Assembly: GCF_000194945.1 (NCBI RefSeq)
Contig: NZ_GL878507.1
Coordinates: 821,963-885,962, forward strand
Direction of reading: 5' to 3'
DNA: 64,000 nucleotides
From: Streptococcus sanguinis SK1 = NCTC 7863
GTDB taxonomy: Bacteria; Bacillota; Bacilli; Lactobacillales; Streptococcaceae
The first letter of the stretch is position 1. Each line of letters starts with the position of its first letter. The position numbers were made by a program, and so were the translations under genes. This document shows positions 58,501-64,000 of the stretch, piece by piece. Under the pieces are notes generated by a model. It ran no database searches. It had not been told where the DNA came from and saw nothing but the letters and a program-made list of their open reading frames with translations.

Positions 58501-60062
58501 TCAATATCAGCCTGAACACGGCCCAAGAATGGCTGTGGATTTTGACCGCCAGTTTCAGCATTGTATCTTGAAATAGCATGGATAGCTTTTCCATAAGAAT
58601 CCGGTGCATCGCCTTCATCCACTGCCATGAAACCAATCATCGCAGCCTGCTGACCAGAAGAAGCTATATAAATACCAACCTCTGATGCACCACGTGTCAT
58701 GACAAGCGGAATTGTATTGTTTCTAGAAATGTTCGGTCCGAATACTTGACTTCCCAATCCGCCTGTCTTTTGGTCCGGACTGACATAGGCCTGCCAATGA
58801 ACCCCAGTACCGTCATTTCCAATAAATTGGCCTTCTGTAGTAGGCTTCATTGGCTTATAGGTTTCTGTAATCTCAGTAGTCACACCATTTGCGTCTGTAA
58901 CTGTACGCTTCCACTCGGCCAAATGTTCCCAACCCTTACCATTGGTTGTAAAGATAGCATACTCGCCAGGGTTTGCCTCTTCTCCATCAGCCATGACAAC
59001 GGTTGCTTTAACAGGCTTCCCACGATATCTAGCTTCAACTTTGAACTTCACACCGTAGTTGGCTTCATCTTTAGGAACCTGCAGTTGGGTCTTACGGCCT
59101 TTAGTATCAATTCCTTCTGACTTAATAGCAGACCATTGATTTTGAGCAGCACCAGTAATTTTAGGGCGGTAATCATCACCATACCAATACTGATAAGCAT
59201 AATTATTGCTATTGGTATATTGAAGCCAAGTATTTTTTGCATTGGGATCATAACTGCTTTCGTACTCAGTCCCCTTTACTCGATCACGATAGATCTCTGT
59301 CGCATAGAAAGGTTTCAATTCCGTCACAGTCAGTTTGACCACATAGCCCGGCGAAATTTCCTTCTCATATACTGTTCCAACTTTAAAGGAGCCATCTTTA
59401 TCTAGATTTCTCAGTGATTTAGTATCACCAAAATCTAGCCAGTTCACTTGCTTCATCAACTCATCAGAGCGTTTTCTTACTGATTCTTCCAGTGTTGGTT
59501 TAGAAACTGTAGGATTAGGTGTTGCATCTTGTATAGCAGAGCTAGCTTGACCAGCAGGACTTGTAGTACGGAATGATGTTCCTGTCTCCATTGGCTGGCC
59601 GTTACGATCAGACCTTGGCATAGCCGCAGAACTTGGTTTTGGCGTATATTGCACTGAATAAGAGCGCGTCCGACTAGCTTCAGCTGGTCTGGCTTCATTA
59701 GAGGTCTCAGCTGTTTGATTAGCTTCTTGCGCCTTTTCAGGTGTCGCTTGCTCTGGGGCAGCAGCTGGGCTTACCAGCTGATTTTGATCAGCACTTGCTT
59801 CTGAGTTAGCTGTTTCAGGAACAGCAGATGTTGCTGTATTCTCAAGAGCAGGCTGACTGACTGGCTGACTCACAGCAGAGTCCGTCGGCTTTTCTGGCAG
59901 TGAGATATTTTCATCTACAGATCCGCTGGCAGTTTCATCTGCATTGACCGTAGCCGCAGTACCTAAAAGGAAAACGGTAGATAATAATACCGAGCAAACT
60001 CCGACATTTAATTTTCGAATTGAAAACTTATTTAAATGGGGGTTAAATAATTCTTTTCCCAT
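49581..60062 (-). CDS. CshA-family fibrillar surface adhesin, LPKTG-anchored (about 3493 aa)
   Basis: The largest gene in the window and the first of the tandem set. I chose the ATG at 60062 (MGKELFNPHLNKFSIRK) with AGGAG upstream, not the in-frame ATG at 60092. Order: YSIRK-type signal; long Ala/Ser/Glu/Gln-rich disordered region (to about 190) with RTRSYSVQYTP in place of the RSRRVRRDA block of the others; NR2-like domain (VNWLDFGDTKSLRNL, SPGYVVKLTVTELKPF); GEVED domain ending near 648; 26 repeats of about 100 residues (about 804-3430), mixing both subtypes; LPKTG near 3458-3462 and tail KRRKKSED. Well over the about 2500 residues of S. gordonii CshA, so it probably projects furthest from the cell. 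Confidence 0.95.
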   Translation of the reverse strand: MGKELFNPHLNKFSIRKLNVGVCSVLLSTVFLLGTAATVNADETASGSVDENISLPEKPTDSAVSQPVSQPALENTATSAVPETANSEASADQNQLVSPAAAPEQATPEKAQEANQTAETSNEARPAEASRTRSYSVQYTPKPSSAAMPRSDRNGQPMETGTSFRTTSPAGQASSAIQDATPNPTVSKPTLEESVRKRSDELMKQVNWLDFGDTKSLRNLDKDGSFKVGTVYEKEISPGYVVKLTVTELKPFYATEIYRDRVKGTEYESSYDPNAKNTWLQYTNSNNYAYQYWYGDDYRPKITGAAQNQWSAIKSEGIDTKGRKTQLQVPKDEANYGVKFKVEARYRGKPVKATVVMADGEEANPGEYAIFTTNGKGWEHLAEWKRTVTDANGVTTEITETYKPMKPTTEGQFIGNDGTGVHWQAYVSPDQKTGGLGSQVFGPNISRNNTIPLVMTRGASEVGIYIASSGQQAAMIGFMAVDEGDAPDSYGKAIHAISRYNAETGGQNPQPFLGRVQADIDTSSGNNWKHDDQNDLADEGINQLLSDDLVGKTNGLFPVNRLHDGDYSLRIHASANGYEKAYVRAWIDFNNNGVFDEDEASEFTEVTTAGDYTVNFKKNPAMTNPELSKLGMRVRIALNKGDIEKPTGTAFSGEVEDLEVELTYPPKGEKKESTGIRDQRQTATLHFTPQGIAQNTENKKVAIDTTKAPIVLDARGNALTADAEGWYNTAEGRYKVTANGADVDVVYEPKAGFVGTAQGINIRRFDTNGASTDWIAKNQAEAVINDQLNTMDGRYVPTVLNVPKYETKDAQGLTQEKTPVFNDGDAGKTPANPTAANPVKFVKADGTTTDDTRVPALSNGREVGRFEVQPATGKITFKPNKNFVGTVDPISVQLTDGKGIPHQAVYQPKVTPVRPSAQGASSEGIQGAVQTGQLTFNPGNNRVPIDSKKFPTFDNGSQTKTVAGVGTYQVDNQGLVTFTPLPTYTGRPAAEIIKRVDVNGTEVTATYQADVKAAAPSATNTETSGVQGQVQRGKVSFTEGSAQVNGQKQTVAFPAGSTPLFDNGSTVKEVPTVGKFEVDEDGNVTFTPEKQFKGLTPDIRITRTDRNGSTATAIYKATVTAVTPTGTNITSTGKQGRPQTGKPTFFSGNPDVPLDNDTPATFDDGSKRKVVPNVGIFEVAPDGSVTFTPDKQFVGTPDPVVVKRVDKNGTPVTAKYTPTVEKVTPRAIGAQTKGPQGQVQKGKVTFEAGSPQVGFPTDSTPVFDTGTNVKEIAKVGKFEVDGEGNITFTPVKTFVGKTPEVELSRADVNGTVVKAKYRATVTAVTPTGTGDQTEGPQGQVQKGRVTFKAGDPKVGFPANSTPVFDTGTNVKEIAKVGKFEVDAEGNVTFTPDKQFKGETPEISISRKDANGIAAKVTYIATVTSVTPTGTNVTSTGPQGLPQTGTPTFQGGDPLVPIDEAVTPTFEDGSKEKTISGQGTYTIAPDGTVTFTPEKQFVGKPDSITVKRVDKNGTPVTATYSPEFTRVTPTGTNVTSTGPQGLPQTGTPTFQGGDPLVPIDETAEPTFEDGSKKKAIPGQGTYTIAPDGTVTFTPEKQFVGKPDSVTVKRVDKNGTPVTATYSPEFTKVTPTGTGDKTEGLQGQVQEGHVTFTPGHASVPFPAETTPLFDNGLTVKEIPTVGKFEVDANGKVTFTPDKQFKGITPELTLVRADVNGTPVTVKYQAVVKEVVPTGTNITSTGEQGRPQTGKPNFVSGTPGVPLDNDTPATFDDGSKRKVVPNVGIFEVAPDGSVTFTPDKQFVGTPDPVIVKRVDKNGTPVTAKYTPTVEKVTPRATGAQTEGLQGQVQKGKVTFEAGSPQVGFPTDSTPVFDTGTTVKEIAKVGKFEVDTEGNVTFTPVKTFVGKTPEVELSRTDVNGTAAKANYQATVTAVTPTGTGDKTEGLQGQVQKGHVTFTPGHELVPFPAGSTPLFGNGKNIKEVPNIGKFEVDADGIVTFTPDKQFKGKTPELGIIRVDVNGTPVTVKYQAVVKEVTPTSTTVTSTGPQGVPQTGTPIFKAADPLVPIDETVEPTFADGSKKKTIPGQGTYTIAPDGTVTFTPEKQFVGKPDPITVKRVDKNGTPVTATYSPEFTKVTPTGTNATSTGPQGRPQTGTPTFEGGDPLVPIDETVEPSFDDGNKEKNIPGQGTYTITPDGVVTFTPDKQFVGKPDPITVKRVDKNGTPVTATYSPEYTKVTPTGTGTKTEGLQGQVQEGKVTFTPGHDSVPFPAGSTPLFDNGSTVKEVPNVGKFEVDADGKVTFTPDKQFKGETPELELTRVDANGTPVTVKYQAVVKEVTPTGTTSTSTGPQGRPQTGKPNFVGGDPNVPLDNDTPATFDDGSKRKEVPNVGIFEVTPDGSVTFTPDKQFVGTPDPVVVKRVDKNGTPVTAKYTPTVEKVTPRATGAQTEGLQGQVQKGKITFEAGNPQVGFPENSTPVFDTGTNVKEIAKVGKFEVDGEGNVTFTPVKTFVGKTPEIELSRADANGTVAKANYQATVTAVTPTGTGTKTEGLQGQIQEGQVTFTPGHDSVPFPAGSTPLFDNGTAVKEVPNVGKFEVDADGKVTFTPDKQFKGETPELELTRVDANGTSVTVKYQAVVKEVTPIGTTSTSTGPQGRPQTGKPNFVGGDPNVPLDNDTPATFDDGSKRKEVPNVGIFEVTPDGSVTFTPDKQFVGTPDPVVVKRVDKNGTPVTAKYTPTVEKVTPIGTTATSTGPQGLPQTGTPTFAGGDPLVPIDETVEPSFDDGSKEKTISGQGTYTITPDGSVTFTPDKQFVGRPDPITVKRVDKNGTPVTATYSPEFTKVTPTGTGTKTEGLQGQVQEGKVTFTPGHDSVPFPAGSTPLFDNGSTVKEVPNIGKFEVDEDGKVTFTPDKQFKGETPELELTRTDVNGTSVTVKYQAVVKEVTPTGTTATSTGPQGLPQTGTPTFKGADPLVPIDETVEPTFADGSKKKTIPGQGTYTITPDGAVTFTPDKQFVGKPDPVTVKRVDKNGTPVTATYSPEFTKVTPTGTGTKTEGLQGQVQKGQVTFTPGHKLVPFPAGSTPLFGNGKNIKEVPNVGKFEVDADNKVTFTPIKQFKGETSELGLIRLDANGTPVIVKYQAIVKAVVPTGKNATSTNIKGHVQTGKPIFEAGDPLVPIDESVEPAFEDGSKEKTIPGEGTYTIAPDGTVTFAPDADFLGQGSGVTLVRRDKNGTSVTARYIPTVVEPSTSKDSVSSGRKGQAQTGTPTFEGAIDQAVAPTFADGSTEMVVPGEGTYRFNMLGAVTFVPEADFVGTARGVVVKRSDIYGNAVTATYTPTVLGSTATEDTSSTGLKGQPQTGKPIFEGDVDPTVPPTFEDGSTEKVVPGQGTYTIAPDGTVTFVPETGFVGQADGVTVIRKDRNGQTISAVYVPTVTENPVQPERTITPAPPSLSKSAGAKSLPKTGTEETSYLAASLLAGVSGLGLFGLEKRRKKSED
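49773..57650 (-). repeat. Tandem CshA-type repeats of the 3493-aa adhesin (26 units)
   Basis: I count 26 units of about 303 bp. Two subtypes alternate: one with PLVPIDETVEPTFEDGSK / VTVKRVDKNG, and one with GQVQxGKVTF / SVPFPAGSTPLFDN / TPELELTR. A further variant, PNVPLDNDTPATFDDGSKRK, recurs four times. The last three units match those of the other two genes. Confidence 0.85.
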
Positions 60063-60097
60063 AGAATCTCCTATATTAATATTTAATAGCAATTGGT

Positions 60098-60138
60098 ATT
60101 ATACAACATTTATATATAGTTAGCCATGGATATGACTG
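60098..60138 (-). promoter_or_regulatory. Promoter and shared inverted-repeat operator of the 3493-aa csh gene
   Basis: TATAAT on the minus strand (60098-60103), 13 bp, then TAGTTA-N10-TGACTG at 60117-60138. The second arm differs at two bases from the other two genes, but position and spacing are identical. Confidence 0.6.
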
Positions 60139-60205
60139 TAGTTGAGGGGCATAGTGTCCAAAAATAGACACATAAAAAAAAGACTCCATTTTTATAGTAA
60201 AAAAA

Positions 60206-60227
60206 GAAGACTCGCAAACGAATCTTC
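60206..60227 (-). terminator. Terminator of the flavodoxin-fold gene
   Basis: A 9-bp stem GAAGATTCG / CGAGTCTTC (one G-U pair) with a short loop, followed by TTTTTTTAC on the minus strand, 7 bp past the stop. Confidence 0.8.
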
Positions 60228-60233
60228 TCACTT

Positions 60234-60725
60234 TTAACCTTCTGATAAAACCTTATCTAATTTTTCCTGTAGGGCTGCTAATTCCCAACCATCAATTTCT
60301 TTTAGCTCATGATTGGTTACTGCCAGCCCCTCATATTCGAGTCCGCAGTTCTGGCAAAAGCGGCTCATCACGTAGTCCAGCATTTCAATTTCTTTGCTGG
60401 GCTGAGAACCTTGCAGGAGGAAAAACACCCTTTTGCCCTTGAGTACTTCCTGAGGCTCATGCACATCAGCCAATCGGTCCAACAGGGTTTTTAGCAGACC
60501 CGAAAAAGACCACCAATAAATAGGACTGGTAAAGACCAGTACATCAGCCTGACTCAGTTGCTCATAGACTTGAAAGAACTGGTCGTTTTCTGCTGACTGG
60601 CCATATTGCTCAATGTGGTAGTCCACTAATTGAAGAGCCTCATAATCTCTATCCCGCAGAAAAAAGTGCCCCAACTTAAAACTATTACCATTCCTATTCG
60701 GGCTGGCGTTTACCAAATAAATCAT
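60234..60725 (-). CDS. NAD(P)H-dependent FMN reductase / flavodoxin-fold protein
   Basis: A 163-residue flavodoxin-like protein. The phosphate-binding loop is NASPNRNGNSFKLG (residues 6-19) and a second flavin-contact block is FTSPIYWWSFSGLLKTLLDRL (about residues 85-105). It is of the NAD(P)H-dependent oxidoreductase (NQO/azoreductase-like) group; substrate unknown. AGGAG precedes the ATG and its own terminator follows. No link to the adjacent adhesin genes is evident. Confidence 0.85.
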   Translation of the reverse strand: MIYLVNASPNRNGNSFKLGHFFLRDRDYEALQLVDYHIEQYGQSAENDQFFQVYEQLSQADVLVFTSPIYWWSFSGLLKTLLDRLADVHEPQEVLKGKRVFFLLQGSQPSKEIEMLDYVMSRFCQNCGLEYEGLAVTNHELKEIDGWELAALQEKLDKVLSEG

Positions 60726-60797
60726 AGCTTCTTTTCTCCTTTATTTTTTCCAATTATATCAAAAAAGAGGGAAGCAAACAATGCTCACCCCTACTAT

Positions 60798-61517
60798 TTA
60801 TTCCGACTTTTCCATATCTTCTTTCATCTCATCCATATTAAACTTAGCAAAGAGATACTTACGATCTTGTACTGGGAAACGCTGATCCAGCTGGTCTACA
60901 GCACCCAACTCGACGACACCTTCTTTGATAACAAAATCCATAACATGTCCGCCAAAAGTCAGATCGTCTGATACAAAATGCAGATGATAGCCTGCCAGAC
61001 TGACTCCGTGAAAAATCTCAGGTGTCCAGATACCAACGATGGTGCCCGTGACATTTTCCTTACGATACTCAGGCTGGTTGACTGCTACTTCTGCAAACTT
61101 CCGCTCCGTCGTAGACTTGGGAATCATCCGAACATGCATATGGGCGAAATCGCCATGAATCTTGATAGAGCGGAAAAGATTTTCCCCATCATAGTAAGAC
61201 TCAATCCGCTTTTCCAGTTCCTTATCGTTCATCTCAAAGCGCTGACGGAAAATGACCTCCGCCTGATGGGGAACCACTGCCGCGTAAGGCACTGTCATAT
61301 CTGGTGACACCTCAACCACTTCTGGCACTTCTCCAGATCCCTTTGCCTGATAAGCCTTACCATTGAGAACAATGAGCTCACCATCAATAGAGTCCAGCGT
61401 TCCCAAGCCCAAATCTCCATACTGCAGCAGCTCTCCAACAGTCATACTGCCATCGTAAAGACCAGCCATCAAGGCTCCCAAAGTATTATATTGAAATAAT
61501 TTGATTGGTTCTGCCAT
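60798..61517 (-). CDS. budA: Alpha-acetolactate decarboxylase
   Basis: Converts alpha-acetolactate to acetoin, draining pyruvate to a neutral product. The 239-residue protein begins like known enzymes (LFQYNTLGALMAGLYDG) and has the zinc-site histidines His178, His180 and His191 in AGYHLHFVSDDLTFGGH, preceded by ESYYDGENLFRSIKIHG. Length is standard. AAGGA precedes the ATG. The acetolactate synthase gene is not beside it in this window, so acetolactate must come from elsewhere. No signal peptide, so cytoplasmic. Confidence 0.95.
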   Translation of the reverse strand: MAEPIKLFQYNTLGALMAGLYDGSMTVGELLQYGDLGLGTLDSIDGELIVLNGKAYQAKGSGEVPEVVEVSPDMTVPYAAVVPHQAEVIFRQRFEMNDKELEKRIESYYDGENLFRSIKIHGDFAHMHVRMIPKSTTERKFAEVAVNQPEYRKENVTGTIVGIWTPEIFHGVSLAGYHLHFVSDDLTFGGHVMDFVIKEGVVELGAVDQLDQRFPVQDRKYLFAKFNMDEMKEDMEKSE

Positions 61518-61667
61518 TCTTTTTCCTTAATCTTTCTCTTCCTAAAAATATTATTGCCCATCCAGCTAAGTTTTTATCATCTTTATTACATGTGCTTACT
61601 GAATTTCTACCGCCAATCATTATACCATAAATTGTGGGAAAGGGCTGAGCAAGTGCTTCTTGAGCTT

Positions 61668-62897
61668 TTATAAGCTTTCATAAAGCTCCTGCATACTCCC
61701 ATCATCAGGTACCAATCTCAGGTAAGAAGCAGCAGCCCTTTTAGCTTCTTCAAATCGGCCTAGCTCTCGCAAAAGATAGACATACTGCTCCAGAAACTCT
61801 GGATTATCTTGCAATTCACGAGCCAGTTGATTATAGAGTTCCTCAGCTTTTTCCAGATTTTCCAAGGCCTGATAAGCACGCGCCAGATTCCAGCGGGTCA
61901 AGGCATTATCGACTTCTTGCTCTGCAAATTCTAAAATATCCTCATAGCGCTCCTGCTCCAAGTAAAGAGTAGTCAGTCGCAAGGTAATCTCTTCCAAATC
62001 ATCCGCATCTTCCTGAGCCTGCAAGAGATAATGTTCAGCCGCTTTCTCATCATGAAGTTCATAAGAAAGCTGTGAGGCTAAAAGCAAGAGCCGAGTCTCA
62101 AAAGGATTCTTAGCCAAGCCCTGCTGGGCAAGGGTCAGGGCTTCAGCCGTCCGATGATCCGCATGAAGAGATAGGGCATAGCCATATTCGTAGCCTTCAA
62201 AATCCGGTGACAGAGTATCCAATTGCTTGAAATAAAGATTGGCCTTTTGGTATTCTTCCTGGTCCGCTAATATAGTTGCCAGCTCATAAACCGCAGCATC
62301 GTCGTATTCCAGATCAACAGCTTTCTCCAAAAACTCAATGGCCGCTGCAAATTTTCCAAGACTGGCATAGCAGACCCCAATCCGCTGATAAGTTGAGACG
62401 CCTGTCTGCTCAAAGATTGTACGATTATCTAGCTGGGCGTATTCCTTAATCGCCTGGGAAAAATCCCCCAGCTCCAAATCTATCTCAGCCAGACCAAAAG
62501 TTACCAAGGGCTCATCAGTCAGCGCTGCTGCCTGAGCCAGTTTCTCACGAGCTACATCAGGCAGCCCCTCTAGCTGATAGAGATCAGCCTTAGCCAAGAG
62601 AGCAGCAACATACCAGTCACTGCCTGGCTGAATCTCCTCCAGATAGGCAAATGCCTGCTCCAAGTCCCCATCATCACTGGCAATAGCTGCCAGACTGATA
62701 TAAGAAGCTGGATAGTCAGGAGCCAACTTTTCAAAAATACGCTTGGCCTGAGGGAAAAAGCCGATACTCTCTAAGTAATCGGCCAAGTCCAATAATTCTT
62801 CTTCGCTGTCTGTAGTCAGGGCTTGCTCGAAATAGCGATCAGCCAGAGCTAGGTCCTGCTCCTGTAAAGCTGCCAACATTTGCTCACTCTTGCTCAC
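61668..62897 (-). CDS. Tetratricopeptide repeat protein
   Basis: A cytoplasmic protein of about 409 residues made mostly of TPR helices (about ten repeats), for example LADRYFEQALTTDSEEELLD, IEFLEKAVDLEYDDAAVYEL and LEKAEELYNQLARELQDNPE. It should be a protein-interaction scaffold; partners unknown. I chose GTG at 62897 (SKSEQMLAAL) because AAGGAG precedes it by seven bases; it overlaps the AI-2E-family gene by 14 bp, so the two are coupled. Upstream ATGs in the same frame lack a ribosome site. Confidence 0.82.
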   Translation of the reverse strand: MSKSEQMLAALQEQDLALADRYFEQALTTDSEEELLDLADYLESIGFFPQAKRIFEKLAPDYPASYISLAAIASDDGDLEQAFAYLEEIQPGSDWYVAALLAKADLYQLEGLPDVAREKLAQAAALTDEPLVTFGLAEIDLELGDFSQAIKEYAQLDNRTIFEQTGVSTYQRIGVCYASLGKFAAAIEFLEKAVDLEYDDAAVYELATILADQEEYQKANLYFKQLDTLSPDFEGYEYGYALSLHADHRTAEALTLAQQGLAKNPFETRLLLLASQLSYELHDEKAAEHYLLQAQEDADDLEEITLRLTTLYLEQERYEDILEFAEQEVDNALTRWNLARAYQALENLEKAEELYNQLARELQDNPEFLEQYVYLLRELGRFEEAKRAAASYLRLVPDDGSMQELYESL

Positions 62898-64000
62898 TAA
62901 TTTCTCCTTCTTGTTCAAAATCGGCTTCATAGAGGCCACTTACTTTCTGATACCACTTAAAGATGGCTGCAATAGCTACCTTGGCTGAAGCATAGGCGGG
63001 AATTCCCAGGAAAACGCCCCAAATGCCAAACATGGTACCAGAAGTTAATAATACGAATAAAATCGTAATTGGATGAATACTGAGCTGACTGCCCAAGACC
63101 AAAGGAGAAACAAAACGCCCCTCGATTGTCTGCTCAACGATGAAAACGACAATGACTTTAGCCAGCATCACTGGACCGCCAGCAATCAAACCGATTGCCA
63201 GAGCCGGAAGCATAGCTAAAAAGCTGCCCAAATAAGGTACCAGATTGAGAACTCCTGCAATTACTCCAAGAGTGACACCATAGCGCAGACCAATAATCTT
63301 GAAGAAAACGATAAACATCAGAGCTACAATGATAGCGACCGTCACCTGACCGCGCACATAGTTGGCCAGCTGGCTGTTGATATCCGTCATCACTTGACCA
63401 AAGGATTCGCGGAATTTAGTCGGCAGAAACTGGGTCACATAGCCTTTCAGATTTTTTCCGTCTCTCAGCAGGTAAAAAAGGATAAAGGGCATGATGATAA
63501 TAGCCACGATAATCTGCGAAGTTGTACTGATTAAGTTCCCCGCCCAATTAACTGCTCTAGATGAAAAATTGCTGGCCCAATCGGTAATCTGGCTAGATAG
63601 ATTGCTAGTGTATTCTTCAATCTGCGGCTTAAAATCTGCCGAAATATACTTAGTCACGACATCATCGATGAACTTGTCAGCCTGCTTCAGATAAGCTGGA
63701 ACATTTCTGACAAAGGCCATGACCTGATGCTGCAAACTTGGAATAGCAACAGCCAAGCCCCAGATAATCAAAAAAGCAATTAAAACAAAGACAATGGTAA
63801 TAGCAACCAGTCGATTAATCTTATGCTTTTCCATCCAGTCGACGATGGGATTTAACAGATAATAAAGCAGGCCAGCTAAAATAACCGGCAGCATAATCAC
63901 TCCCAAAAATTCAATGACTGGACTAAAAATAAAACTGATTTTACTAAGTATAAAAATATTCAGCCCCATCAAAAGGGTCACTAGAAATACTGTAATGGCC
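62884..64000 (-). CDS. AI-2E family transporter (5' end outside the window)
   Basis: An integral membrane protein with about seven or eight hydrophobic segments and the family signatures PFILFYLLRDG, GLRYGVTLGVIAGVLNLVPYLGSF (split over two segments) and a C-terminal IWGVFLGIPAYASAKV. The family was named for autoinducer-2 export in E. coli, but members have other roles (for example Na+/Li+ antiport), so the cargo is unknown. No stop is found upstream of GTG 63981 before the edge (AITVFLVTLLMGL), so the gene continues beyond 64000. Confidence 0.88.
   Translation of the reverse strand, partial: AITVFLVTLLMGLNIFILSKISFIFSPVIEFLGVIMLPVILAGLLYYLLNPIVDWMEKHKINRLVAITIVFVLIAFLIIWGLAVAIPSLQHQVMAFVRNVPAYLKQADKFIDDVVTKYISADFKPQIEEYTSNLSSQITDWASNFSSRAVNWAGNLISTTSQIIVAIIIMPFILFYLLRDGKNLKGYVTQFLPTKFRESFGQVMTDINSQLANYVRGQVTVAIIVALMFIVFFKIIGLRYGVTLGVIAGVLNLVPYLGSFLAMLPALAIGLIAGGPVMLAKVIVVFIVEQTIEGRFVSPLVLGSQLSIHPITILFVLLTSGTMFGIWGVFLGIPAYASAKVAIAAIFKWYQKVSGLYEADFEQEGEISEQE

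Noticed and set aside
62884..64000. A quorum-sensing autoinducer-2 exporter
   Set aside because: The family name reflects one E. coli member; nothing here (no luxS or lsr genes) supports that cargo.

Overview
The window comes from a low-GC Firmicute, and the gene content points to an oral Streptococcus of the mitis/sanguinis group. The evidence is the ribF-spx-UPF0223-IMPase-rsmF-pst gene order, the T-box leaders before pheS and trpX, RqcH/PavA, YSIRK-type signal peptides, LPKTG sortase signals and, above all, three tandem CshA-type fibrillar adhesin genes beside pavA. That last arrangement is what I would expect of S. sanguinis or a close relative; the species call is inference. Most genes lie on the minus strand, and I saw no tRNA, rRNA, insertion sequence, prophage or CRISPR array.

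Region 1 (1-7852) is housekeeping: a phosphate ABC importer (pstS-pstC-pstA, the last cut by the window edge), a closely packed set of rsmF, an inositol-monophosphatase-family gene, UPF0223 and spx, then ribF, truB and an alpha/beta hydrolase. Region 2 (7853-20811) is accessory. It holds decayed hydrolase and GNAT remnants, an overlapping cluster of uncharacterised genes (including a DUF2130 protein), a TetR-controlled heterodimeric ABC exporter whose second half carries two in-frame amber codons, a second TetR gene beside a MacB-like ABC pair, GNAT genes and a zinc alcohol dehydrogenase. Region 3 (20992-32526) has a small lipoprotein, a MetE-like methyltransferase, a second alpha/beta hydrolase, a DUF1722 protein, the Phe-T-box pheS-GNAT-pheT group, an ABC-2 exporter, an AbrB-type regulator and a Trp-T-box-controlled orphan trpX.

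Region 4 (32676-60138) is the striking part. rqcH/pavA converges on three consecutive giant surface-protein genes of 2770, 2067 and about 3493 residues. Each has a YSIRK signal peptide, a disordered N-terminus, a CshA NR2-like adhesive domain, a GEVED domain, 19, 12 or 26 repeats of about 100 residues (my count), and an LPKTG anchor. Each gene has its own terminator and its own promoter. All three promoters carry the same inverted repeat (TAGTTA-N10-TAACTA) exactly 13 bp upstream of a TATAAT box, which suggests one unidentified regulator controls all three fibrils. The last three repeats and the anchors are almost identical among the paralogues, and two of the three signal-peptide regions are nearly identical at DNA level, which suggests gene conversion.

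Region 5 (60206-64000) returns to metabolism and housekeeping: a flavodoxin-fold reductase, acetolactate decarboxylase (acetoin synthesis), a TPR protein and an AI-2E-family membrane protein cut by the right edge.
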